Shown here piece after piece: positions 38,628-46,050 of a stretch of 64,000 nucleotides of DNA. A program made the position numbers and the translations under genes. The first letter of the stretch is position 1, and each line of letters opens with the position of its first letter. The DNA is from Leucobacter sp. UCMA 4100 (GTDB taxonomy: Bacteria; Actinomycetota; Actinomycetes; Actinomycetales; Microbacteriaceae), in assembly GCF_027853335.1 (NCBI RefSeq), contig NZ_JAFEUS010000002.1, positions 186,001 through 250,000 of the forward strand, written 5' to 3'. The notes beneath the pieces were generated by a model. That model saw nothing but the letters and a program-made list of their open reading frames with translations, was not told the origin of the DNA and ran no database searches.

Positions 38628-40016
38628 CTATCGCGACCTCCTGACGAGTGCCCAGCGCGCCTGCTCTACCGGTGCAGCCACGGAGTCTGTCCCAACGCGT
38701 ACTACTTTTTGCAAAAGCTCCAGTTCCATGAGGGCAGTCGCAGCCTCGTCAAGGGTGATGCCTGCGTTGCGCGCGACCTCGTCGACTCCTCGAGATCCTC
38801 TTCGCGGTAACGCGTCTGTGACGCGCTGATGCAGTGAGAGTTCCCGCGGGAATGGCCCCTCACCGCAGGGGTCTTCGGTATAGCTCGCTCCTTCTCCCGC
38901 GCCCTGCCCCACACCCATAAGCAATTCGAGATCAGCTGTTTTCGTGATGAGCGCTGCACCGTACTCTTCAATCACACGAAAACACCCGAACGAACTCGCT
39001 GAGGTGATGGGACCAGGAACGGCGCCGAGCGGTCGCCCGATCTCAGCTGCGTGGCCCGCGGTGTTGATCGCCCCAGATCGTGTTCCGGCTTCGGTGATGA
39101 GCGTGGCCTCAGCAAGTGCCGCGATAAGCCGATTGCGCATCAGGAAGCGCCACCGCGTTGGCGGGGAACCCGGAATCATCTCCGAGATGACTGCACCCGT
39201 TTCTCCGATGCGCCCAATCAGCGCATCGTGTGCTGCGGGATAGCGCCGGTCGGCTCCCCCGGCGAGCACAGCAACGGTGCGGCCACCTGCGGCAAGAGCC
39301 GCCCGGTGCGCCACACCGTCAATCCCGTACGCCGCACCCGAGATAATCGATCTTCCGTGTTGCACCGTGCCCTGCACAAGTTCGCCGGTGACCTGCTCGC
39401 CGTATGAGGTGCAGGCTCGTGAGCCAACCACGGCAAGCCCCGCGATGCTCAGTAGCGGTACATCTCCAATCACCCAGAGCGTCAATGGGGCGTGATCGCC
39501 GAGATCTGCCAGGCGACCTGGCCAGGCAGGCGAAGCCTCGGTGAGTAGACGCATGTGATGCGCCCGAGCCGATTCACAGTCAGTGACCGTTGCAGCACGG
39601 TTGAGTCGCGGGCGCCATCTCCCGAGGCCAGCAGCAATCTCAGCCTTACTCGGTGCAAGAGAAACGCTGCCACTCGGTGAATGCGCGGGCGACTGGCATG
39701 CCTCGGCGGCAAGGGCTGCAAGCTTCGCCGCCGAGGTCCCCTCAATGAGGTGGCCAAGCGAGCCGGCGGCTCCCAGTGTCGAGACGAGCTTCCTGGCGAC
39801 TCGGTCGCCTGGTTCGCACATGCGAGCCCAGGCGACGGTTGCAAACGCCTCAGTAAGTACCGCGTCTTCGGCGCTGTGCCCGGCAAAAGGGTGGGTATTC
39901 ATGGCCAGTGCTGCGCGCGTTGCTTCATGGCTGTCGGTGGGGGCTTGAAACAGGCTGGCAATGATCTCGCGTTCTGCTCCGACAGGAACCAAGCTCTTCA
40001 GGACGCTCTCTTTCAT
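38628..40016 (-). CDS. dprA: DNA-processing protein DprA
   Basis: Loads RecA on single-stranded DNA in transformation. 462 residues, longer than most. The Rossmann-like core starts at 'LWVIGDVPLLSIAGLAVVGSRACTSYGEQVTG', continues 'SGAAYGIDGVAHRAALAAGGRTVAVLAGGADRRYP', and has the motif 'PTRWRFLMRNRLIAALAEATLITEAGTRSGAINTA'. A C-terminal winged-helix region is visible ('RGSRGVDEVARNAGITLDEAATALMELELL'). The N-terminal ~170 residues form an extension. Its start overlaps the comM stop by four bases, so the pair is coupled; comM is broken in this strain. Confidence 0.95.
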   Translation of the reverse strand: MKESVLKSLVPVGAEREIIASLFQAPTDSHEATRAALAMNTHPFAGHSAEDAVLTEAFATVAWARMCEPGDRVARKLVSTLGAAGSLGHLIEGTSAAKLAALAAEACQSPAHSPSGSVSLAPSKAEIAAGLGRWRPRLNRAATVTDCESARAHHMRLLTEASPAWPGRLADLGDHAPLTLWVIGDVPLLSIAGLAVVGSRACTSYGEQVTGELVQGTVQHGRSIISGAAYGIDGVAHRAALAAGGRTVAVLAGGADRRYPAAHDALIGRIGETGAVISEMIPGSPPTRWRFLMRNRLIAALAEATLITEAGTRSGAINTAGHAAEIGRPLGAVPGPITSASSFGCFRVIEEYGAALITKTADLELLMGVGQGAGEGASYTEDPCGEGPFPRELSLHQRVTDALPRRGSRGVDEVARNAGITLDEAATALMELELLQKVVRVGTDSVAAPVEQARWALVRRSR

Positions 40017-40893
40017 GAACGTGCCTCGCGAAACATGAGTGCACGGCTTACCTCGGCGGCACCGGGTGAGGTTTTGCCTGCGAGATCAGCCACCGACCAA
40101 GCAACGCGAAGCGCCCGGTCATACCCGCGAAGCGTCAGCGTTCCAAGTGCGAGTGCACGATCGAGTAATGCCGTGGTGTGAGCGCTCAGACGAAGTTTTC
40201 CTTCTCTGAGCCACCCGCCCGAGACCTCAGCATTGACGTGCCATGGGGTACCCGCAAGACGTTCTGCTGCAGCTGCCCGCGCCTCGTTTACACGAGCTCG
40301 CAGTTTTTCGCTCGTCTGGGTGTCCTGCTGCTCGCCGGCACCACCGTTCACACTCGCGACCCTTCTCAGCGTGATGCCAAGGTCGATGCGATCTCTCAAA
40401 GGGCCAGAGATACGCGAAGCATAGCGCCGGCGTTGCATCGGCGTGCATGAGCAGAACGCGTCGGTGGCTTCAGCACCCGCCTTACCGCAGGGACAGGGGT
40501 TGTGTGCGAGCACGAGTTGAACGCTAGCGGGCAATGTTGCTCGCAGACTCGCGCGATGAATATGCACCTTTCCTTGTTCAAGAGGTTGGCGCAGAGCATC
40601 GAGAACATTGCGCGAGAATTCTGCCGCCTCATCAAGAAAGAGCACGCCTTCTGAGGCCAGCGATAAGCTGCCCGGAATGAGCCCACCGCCCCTCGCAGCA
40701 CCAATCATTGCTGCGGGTGACGCGGTGTGGTGTGGGTGTTCGAACGGCGGAACCCTCATGAGTGAGGTGAGCGTATCGTTCGAGATGAGTGAGTGAATAC
40801 TCGTTGCCCGCAACGAGGCTTCATCGCTCAGCCTCGGGAGAATCGTCGGTAGGCGTTCAGCCAGCATCGTCTTCCCCGCTCCTGGAGGAACCA
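40013..40893 (-). pseudogene. comM: comM (YifB, Mg-chelatase-like ATPase), C-terminal fragment cut by an integrative element
   Basis: ComM is a hexameric helicase-like AAA+ protein promoting branch migration during natural transformation. The surviving ~290 residues start inside Walker A, PPGAGKTMLAERLPTILP, and continue with 'LASEGVLFLDEAAEFSRNVLDALRQPLEQGKVHIHRA' (Walker B and sensor), the zinc-like 'HNPCPCGKAG...CSCTP', and 'LRDRIDLGI'. The family reads G-P-P-G-A-G-K-T; the first Gly codon is changed to V-P-P, marking the junction. The frame continues into the element to 41086, but that part is antisense to the integrase and not comM. The N-terminal Lon-like part should lie beyond the window, at the other end of the element. 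Confidence 0.88.
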
Positions 40894-40906
40894 ACGCTAA
40901 AATGAC
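40880..40906. other. Probable attL of the integrative element inside comM
   Basis: Recognisable comM coding stops at the codons for P-P-G-A-G-K-T (about 40891), and the integrase gene begins at 40910, so the crossover lies in this short stretch, probably within GGAACC (40888-40893). Placement is limited because attR and an empty site are not in the window. Confidence 0.65.
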
Positions 40907-40909
40907 TCT

Positions 40910-42652
40910 ATGGAAGCCATCGCCTATATCCGCAAGTCGAACACACCCGATGAGTCGAGTCACAGTATCGAGGATCAGCGGGAGTGGGCATGGACGACGG
41001 CCAAGCGGCGAGGGTTCACGCTGCGTGAGGACGACATCTACGAGGAAGTCGTGTCGGGATGGCAGCAGTACAGGGCTCGCCCGCAACGTGAGGCTCTGGT
41101 CACCGCCATAAGGTCAGGCTCCGTACGCGTGCTCATGGTCAGGGTCCTAGACCGGCTGGGCCGGAACCAGGCTGAAGTCTCGGCCATCGTGGAGGAGTGC
41201 CGCCGTAAGAGGATGCTGATCGTCACGGAGGCAGTGGATCACGACACGACCACGGCGGAGAGCGTGCTGCTGACGTCGACGCTCTCCGCTCTGGCTCAAG
41301 CCGAGGCCAGCCGTACCTCGGAGCGCCTGAGGGCTACAGCGGCGGCGCTGCGGCAGCGGGGCGGATGGAACGGCATCGCTCCCTACGGATGGGAGAAGGC
41401 TCCCCGCGGGGAGGATGGGGTCATCCGGCTGCGCCTGCACCCAGAGCAAACCAAGCTGGTCCGGCGCATGGTGGATGAGGTGCTGGGAGGCGCGGGGATC
41501 GCGCAGGTGGTCGAATCTCTGTCCCATGACGGCTGCATCACGGCCGCGGGCAAACCGTGGTCGTACAAGTCGGTGGTGAGAGTGTTGCGCCATCCGATCC
41601 TTGCGGGGTACCAGTCGCTGGCGGCACGCGACGAGCAGGGCCGTCAACGCCCCGATGCCCGCGAGTTGGTTCTGGATACCACCGGGCAGCCCCTCAAGGC
41701 GCACTCGGCAGTTGTCACGCCCGAGGAGTACCGGGCGCTTCAAATTCTCGTCGCGCCCAAGCGCTTGACCAGCCGGCGGCAGTCTGCGCGTGGCCTTCCT
41801 TTGGCAGGTCTCGTGTACTGCGAGGGATGCGGGAGGCGCATGATTTCGTCTCGTCGCGCAGGAGCGTACATCTGCGATTCGAAGCAGCGAGGCATTCCCT
41901 GCACAGGTCGCGCGATCAGAGCCGCCAGCCTCCTGATGTTCTTAGAGACGTTCACGGGGGCAGTGCTCCAGAGTGAGGAGGCTTTGGAAGCTCAGCGCGC
42001 GCAGTTCGAGGCGATTCACAGCGAGCAGACCCGCGAGAATCTAGAGGCGCTCCGGGCAAGCATCGCGCAGGCTGACGAAGAGATCGAGGTGCTGAGTGCG
42101 ATGGTCGCTGACCGGACCACACCGCTGGAGGCTTACCCCGGCCTGATGGCCCGCCTCAGCGCAGCGCGAGCGGATCGAGATTTGGCCCAGAACCAGCAGG
42201 CCGACCTGCTGCCTCGCGGACTGCCGCTACAAGTCGACCCGCTGACCTACGAGGAGTTCCAGGCGCTCCCTGACGAGACGCGGCAGACGATGGTGCGGCG
42301 TATTGTGGAACGCGTCGAAATCCTCCCCGATCCCGGACATGGTGGTGCGCAGAAGGGCTATTTCGGCAGCTCAGGCATTAACCTAGCGCGGGTGCGGTTC
42401 AGGGCATGGGGCGACGATGAGGGCACATGGCGGCAGACCGAGGGGTTCGCCCTCACTCAGGACGGCGGCCTGTTCACGTGCGAGCAGTGCGACCCTATCC
42501 GGTCGTTCGCCTACCGCAACAATCGCGACCACCACGCTCGATACGCCCATCCGCGCGTCGTGGAGTGCGAACTGTGCGGTGAAATGATCCCGCTTCCGGG
42601 TATGCCCTCCCACAAGAGGAAGCACGCGAGAGACGCCTTGGAACAGAAGTGA
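40910..42652 (+). CDS. Large serine recombinase (site-specific integrase)
   Basis: 580 residues. The resolvase domain (1-~145) has the nucleophile Ser10 in AYIRKSNTPDESS and 'VLMVRVLDRLGRNQAEVSAIVEEC'. The recombinase domain (~155-300) includes 'GWNGIAPYGWEKAPRG'. The zinc-ribbon/coiled-coil region has 'LVYCEGCGRRM' followed by Cys in 'AYICDSKQRGIPC', then a coiled coil ~345-400. Unusually, the C-terminus adds two further finger-like motifs: 'FTCEQC...HHARYAH' and 'VECELCGEM...HKRKH'. The ATG at 40910 is about 17-20 bases from the attL crossover and has no clear ribosome site, so the promoter cannot lie in integrated element DNA upstream. Confidence 0.96.
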   Translation: MEAIAYIRKSNTPDESSHSIEDQREWAWTTAKRRGFTLREDDIYEEVVSGWQQYRARPQREALVTAIRSGSVRVLMVRVLDRLGRNQAEVSAIVEECRRKRMLIVTEAVDHDTTTAESVLLTSTLSALAQAEASRTSERLRATAAALRQRGGWNGIAPYGWEKAPRGEDGVIRLRLHPEQTKLVRRMVDEVLGGAGIAQVVESLSHDGCITAAGKPWSYKSVVRVLRHPILAGYQSLAARDEQGRQRPDARELVLDTTGQPLKAHSAVVTPEEYRALQILVAPKRLTSRRQSARGLPLAGLVYCEGCGRRMISSRRAGAYICDSKQRGIPCTGRAIRAASLLMFLETFTGAVLQSEEALEAQRAQFEAIHSEQTRENLEALRASIAQADEEIEVLSAMVADRTTPLEAYPGLMARLSAARADRDLAQNQQADLLPRGLPLQVDPLTYEEFQALPDETRQTMVRRIVERVEILPDPGHGGAQKGYFGSSGINLARVRFRAWGDDEGTWRQTEGFALTQDGGLFTCEQCDPIRSFAYRNNRDHHARYAHPRVVECELCGEMIPLPGMPSHKRKHARDALEQK

Positions 42653-42685
42653 TCCCGGAGAGGCGCATTCCACCTCTCCGGGATC
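42651..42685. terminator. Bidirectional terminator after the integrase
   Basis: GATCCCGGAGAGG (42651-42663) and CCTCTCCGGGATC (42673-42685) form a perfect 13-bp stem with a nine-base loop that overlaps the integrase stop codon. It sits between the convergent integrase and lipoprotein genes. Confidence 0.8.
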
Positions 42686-42712
42686 ACCGAGCCGAGTCCC
42701 TGTTGGGTGCAC

Positions 42713-43315
42713 TCAGTCAGCGCCACGCCGCATCTCCCCGAGAGCGCTTTCGCCGACGCTGGCGAGGATGACCACCTCGCTGCCATCCAGTACGGCAGCC
42801 TTGCGCTCGTCCAGGTATGGCAGCAGAGCGGTCCCGTCTCCGGCACTCATCTGCGAAACGCACAGCAGCTCGGCAGCCTGGGAGCCGTCCGGCTGGTCCT
42901 CGAACGTGCTTCGCGTGCCGTTCGGCGCGTCCACATAGGCGATGATCACGCCATCAGCCTCCGGTGCAGTGATCATCGTGCACGCGCGGGCGCTGTCCGC
43001 GGTGTCGTAGGCTTCCACAGCGTCGATGGGTACTGCTGAGAACTCCACATCCACGCGCCGGCTGCCTTCGGATGGCGTGTCTAGCACGGTGGCCTCGCCC
43101 AGGGCGTCGAGCGCAGGGACGCTGACCCTGTCGCCCTGAGTCAGAGCGGTGATATCCACTGCGGGTGGAGCTGCCTCGACAGGAGCCAGGTCACGGGACG
43201 CATCGTTGGAGTGAGGCGCTGATGTGGAGCACCCCACAAGGGTGACCGCAGCAATAGCGGCAGCCACCCCCGCGAGAAGCTTGGTTGACGTTTCTCGTAG
43301 GTTTGAGATGGGCAA
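42713..43315 (-). CDS. Lipoprotein of the integrative element, unknown function
   Basis: 200 residues from a TTG at 43315, chosen because AAGGAG lies seven bases upstream; the frame runs further but without support. A type II signal peptide is clear: 'KLLAGVAAAIAAVTLVGCSTS', with Cys as the lipidated residue. The mature part (~165 residues) has a Pro/Ala-rich linker and a small domain containing 'ADSARACTMITAPEADGVIIAYVDAPNGTRST' and 'AAELLCVSQMSAG', which suggests one disulfide. No family recognised. Surface lipoproteins on conjugative elements often serve entry exclusion or mating, but nothing here proves this. Confidence 0.82.
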   Translation of the reverse strand: MPISNLRETSTKLLAGVAAAIAAVTLVGCSTSAPHSNDASRDLAPVEAAPPAVDITALTQGDRVSVPALDALGEATVLDTPSEGSRRVDVEFSAVPIDAVEAYDTADSARACTMITAPEADGVIIAYVDAPNGTRSTFEDQPDGSQAAELLCVSQMSAGDGTALLPYLDERKAAVLDGSEVVILASVGESALGEMRRGAD

Positions 43316-43427
43316 GGGGTTTCTCCTTAGGATTAGGAATTCGCCACCGTCCGGTGACGACATGGACCGTCGCGGCGTTGTGTGGACGCACAAGTCTGAG
43401 AGGCCACGGTTCGGTCACGAGGCAAGA

Positions 43428-43458
43428 AGTGGCCCCGACCGTGTTGGTCGGGGCCACT
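43428..43458 (-). terminator. Terminator hairpin separated from its gene by the composite transposon
   Basis: AGTGGCCCCGACC (43428-43440) and GGTCGGGGCCACT (43446-43458) pair perfectly over 13 bp with a five-base loop; on the minus strand TTCTTG follows. No minus-strand gene of the host element ends here now. Removing the transposon places it about 15 bases after the stop of the small gene at 62169, which also reads minus. Confidence 0.75.
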
Positions 43459-43461
43459 CAC

Positions 43462-43466
43462 CTAAG
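43462..43466. repeat. Target site duplication CTAAG, left
   Basis: CTAAG immediately outside the left terminal repeat of IS1380 copy 1. The same five bases follow the right terminal repeat of copy 2 at 62158-62162. IS1380-family elements make 4-5 bp duplications. Confidence 0.8.
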
Positions 43467-45192
43467 CCTGGATCCACCGATTAGATAAGCGATGTGCAGT
43501 TGCGACGCTGAGGAATCGATGGTGCGCGGTTGAGCGTTTTGGGGTCGTTGATGTCTCCCGGCCTGGCACCGGTTGTGTCCACTGATGGGTTTCCGAGCAT
43601 TCCTTTCTGCTGCTCGGCCGGGCGCCCCTTTTCGGGCTGGGTGGTCACGGTGTGGCCAGCTGTGGTGGGCTCAGCGTGTTGTGCCATAGCCGGTCAAAGG
43701 CGGTGGCCCATTTCCAGTGCGTAGGTAAATGCAGGATCAGTTTGCGAGCCCGATGCGCAATCCGGGCGGGAATATTGACCAGTTTCTGGCGCAGGCTGAC
43801 CGTTCTGGCATTGACCAGCTTGCCACCGGCAACACTGCCTGCTGCTCGCAGCAGATTGTGGCTGATGGCCGCGATGACTAGCCAGGCCGCGTTGGCATAA
43901 AACCGCCCGGAGGGCATGTGGGCTAATGGCCCGGCTTTGAGATCAGCAAAAACCTGCTCGACGACGGCATGTTGACGGTGGACTTTGTCTGCAGCCACCG
44001 TATCCAAGACAGATTGTTCGACGGTAGTAAAGAAGGCGTGATAACGGAACGTGTCAAACAGCTGGCCTTGAGCGGCTGCCAGTTTGGTGGTATTGAGTTC
44101 CGGGATGCGGCGGACCACCAACCGGCCAGCCAGTTGCTCCTCTTGGGCTTTGGACGAGAAGGCGGTGAAATCAATTTCAGCCACCTGCGCATCAGAGATC
44201 CATCGACCCGTTTCGTCGTCATAGATCGCCTGTGGGTAATTGATCCCTCTCCAGGCCTCGGCCGGGATGTGAGCAATAGCTTTCTTCACGGCAGCGTTTT
44301 GGGGCAGGGTCACTGAGTAGTGGACTCCAGCCGCGCGGACTGCTTTGGCGACGTTGGCACTATAAAAGGCCGAATCAAACCGCGCCAACACAGGGGTATC
44401 GGGATCGATGATGCGTTTGGCAGTGGCCAGGCTGTCACTGACTAATTTGTCAGCGCCTCGCACCGAATGAGCTGCCCCTTTGCGTAACTGCTGACCAAGC
44501 ACCAGCGGTGCTGCTTTGGCTGTGGAAATCGTGGCGGTCAATCCGTTGAGGCCGCGCAGTTTGTTATAGCCGATTCCAGCACCGTGTTTGTTGGGCGAAA
44601 AGACTTCAATAACCGTGTCATCCACGTCGACAAAGACCATGTCACCACCGGTGCCATCCGGTGACCTGACCGGCAACAAGTCCGTGTGGTCACTCAGGTT
44701 GGTCAGAAACCTGGAAGCGACTGCGGCTAATTGTTTCACATGCCCATGCGTGTATTCGCGCAGGTGTGAGCCCAGTGTTGAGGGCGCATACACCCGATGG
44801 AACAATGATTTCATCCCACCATGCCGCAGCAGATCCATGTCATCGATGCTGTCGGCACCAGCAGCCATCCCAGCGACCAGCGACGTGATCTTCGTCCCTG
44901 GATTCGCACCCTTATCGGCCCCAGTATTAGCCACCGTGATCCACTCATCAGCTAAACGTTTCAGCCCCGCAGACTGCGCCAACCGCAACACGGGAGCAAG
45001 CCCAGCCGACGACACGAGATTCGGTTCATCAAACGAATAGGCAATACCAGCAGCACTGTGATTGAATAGCATCTCAGAGGTGCCTTTCTGATCCTAGAAA
45101 TAGTGGCGTGAACAACTACTATTATTCCAGGTCAAAAGGCACTTCTTCAGTTAAACCGCCGAACTCACACCAAATTTATCGGTGGATCCAGG
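43467..45192 (-). mobile_element. IS1380-family insertion sequence, copy 1 (intact, 1726 bp)
   Basis: Terminal inverted repeats CCTGGATCCACCGAT (43467-43481) and its complement (45178-45192) enclose one transposase gene. The sequence agrees with copy 2 in every stretch compared and the lengths match exactly (1726 bp after subtracting the nested insertion), so the two copies separated recently. Confidence 0.92.
43645..45072 (-). CDS. IS1380-family DDE transposase
   Basis: 475 residues. Recognisable parts of the family are 'DMVFVDVDDTVIEVFSPNKHGAG' with the first acidic residues, 'PVLARFDSAFYSANVAKAVRAAG' with the second Asp, and a C-terminal 'HRQHAVVEQVFADLKAGPLAHMPSG' that contains the catalytic Glu. 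The start is the ATG at 45072 (MLFNHSAAGIAYSFDEPNLVSSAG). It is full length with no frameshift and is therefore the only intact IS1380 transposase in the window, able in principle to move the whole composite unit. Confidence 0.93.
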   Translation of the reverse strand: MLFNHSAAGIAYSFDEPNLVSSAGLAPVLRLAQSAGLKRLADEWITVANTGADKGANPGTKITSLVAGMAAGADSIDDMDLLRHGGMKSLFHRVYAPSTLGSHLREYTHGHVKQLAAVASRFLTNLSDHTDLLPVRSPDGTGGDMVFVDVDDTVIEVFSPNKHGAGIGYNKLRGLNGLTATISTAKAAPLVLGQQLRKGAAHSVRGADKLVSDSLATAKRIIDPDTPVLARFDSAFYSANVAKAVRAAGVHYSVTLPQNAAVKKAIAHIPAEAWRGINYPQAIYDDETGRWISDAQVAEIDFTAFSSKAQEEQLAGRLVVRRIPELNTTKLAAAQGQLFDTFRYHAFFTTVEQSVLDTVAADKVHRQHAVVEQVFADLKAGPLAHMPSGRFYANAAWLVIAAISHNLLRAAGSVAGGKLVNARTVSLRQKLVNIPARIAHRARKLILHLPTHWKWATAFDRLWHNTLSPPQLATP

Positions 45193-45309
45193 CTTACATA
45201 CTGGGTGGTGACACTGCCACGCTCATGTCGACCATGGCGCGGAAGCCACGACGGATTGCATTAGTCAGGCGCCCGATCAGTCTGGACCACCCTGTCTTTC
45301 CTGTTCATC

Positions 45310-45328
45310 TTAGGCTACCCTTAGTTAC
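45310..45328. promoter_or_regulatory. Iron-box-like sequence before tetR-irtA-irtB
   Basis: The 19 bases at 45310-45328 (TTAGGCTACCCTTAGTTAC) match the DtxR/IdeR consensus TTAGGTTAGCCTAACCTAA at 13 positions by eye. It is 32 bases before the TetR start, in the expected operator position. By comparison with known DtxR boxes it would repress the operon when iron is sufficient. Confidence 0.6.
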
Positions 45329-45360
45329 TGGTGGCAACTAACCTGGATTGGCGGTACTGA

Positions 45361-46050
45361 ATGGAGAAGCAAATTGGCGGTCGTCCTCGTCAGATCGAAG
45401 TCGAGGATATTCTTCGAGCGAGCCGAGCGGTCGGAATGCGGGCATTGAGTCTGAACGCCGTTGCCAGTCGACTCGACGTATCGGCTGCCGCACTATATCG
45501 CCATGTTGAGGGACGCTGGGGTCTTGAACGTCTGCTAGGCGAACAGCTTCTCGGTGAATTGCAATTGCACGACGATCCCGCCCATGACCCGGTGCAACAC
45601 TTACTGTCCTTCGGGCTGCAGTTGCGCGAGCACAGTATCGAGCATCCCGGTTTGGTCACCTACCTTCAGACACTGTTTCCGCGGGGCGAAGGTGGCCGGG
45701 CACTACTCTCAACCGAAGTCGAAGCGCTTGTTCGACGCGGCTATGCACCAGATGCCGCCATTGTGCTTGCAAGTGCCGTTGCATCCACGACCATCGGATA
45801 TGCGGCGGCAGAAGAGTCCCAACAACTGCACGCTAAAGAACTCGATGCGCAACGAACTCACGCAACGCAGGGACTCCTAGCGGATGCTCACCTGCACCAA
45901 CCCCACAGTGTGCTACCGCAGATTGACTCGGATTCATACGTGCGCTTACTACTGACCGCAGCAATCCGGGGGTTCGTTGACATTGCTCCGCCGGGACGCG
46001 ACGTGGAAATATTTTTGGCAGAACTACGAGCTATAGGACAAGGAATCTGA
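45361..46050 (+). CDS. TetR-family regulator of the irtAB-like operon
   Basis: 229 residues. Helix-turn-helix at ~24-46 ('[33 protein letters not shown]'). The rest is a TetR-type ligand domain with no recognisable specificity. It is the first gene of the operon, and its stop overlaps the irtA-like start by one base (TGATG), so it probably autoregulates and controls the transporter. With the iron-box-like site upstream, control may be double: iron status plus a ligand, possibly the siderophore. This is inference from layout. Confidence 0.85.
   Translation: MEKQIGGRPRQIEVEDILRASRAVGMRALSLNAVASRLDVSAAALYRHVEGRWGLERLLGEQLLGELQLHDDPAHDPVQHLLSFGLQLREHSIEHPGLVTYLQTLFPRGEGGRALLSTEVEALVRRGYAPDAAIVLASAVASTTIGYAAAEESQQLHAKELDAQRTHATQGLLADAHLHQPHSVLPQIDSDSYVRLLLTAAIRGFVDIAPPGRDVEIFLAELRAIGQGI

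Noticed and set aside
40894-41086. Upstream extension of the comM fragment to an ATG at 41086
   Set aside because: This part is antisense to the serine integrase and has no ComM-like sequence; the comM similarity stops at the Walker A codons, so it is an artefact of the open frame across the junction.
43463-45196. TAAG/CTTA flanks of IS1380 copy 1 as its own target duplication
   Set aside because: They are reverse complements and not direct repeats, so they do not indicate that copy 1 inserted alone; CTAAG on the outer ends of both copies fits better.
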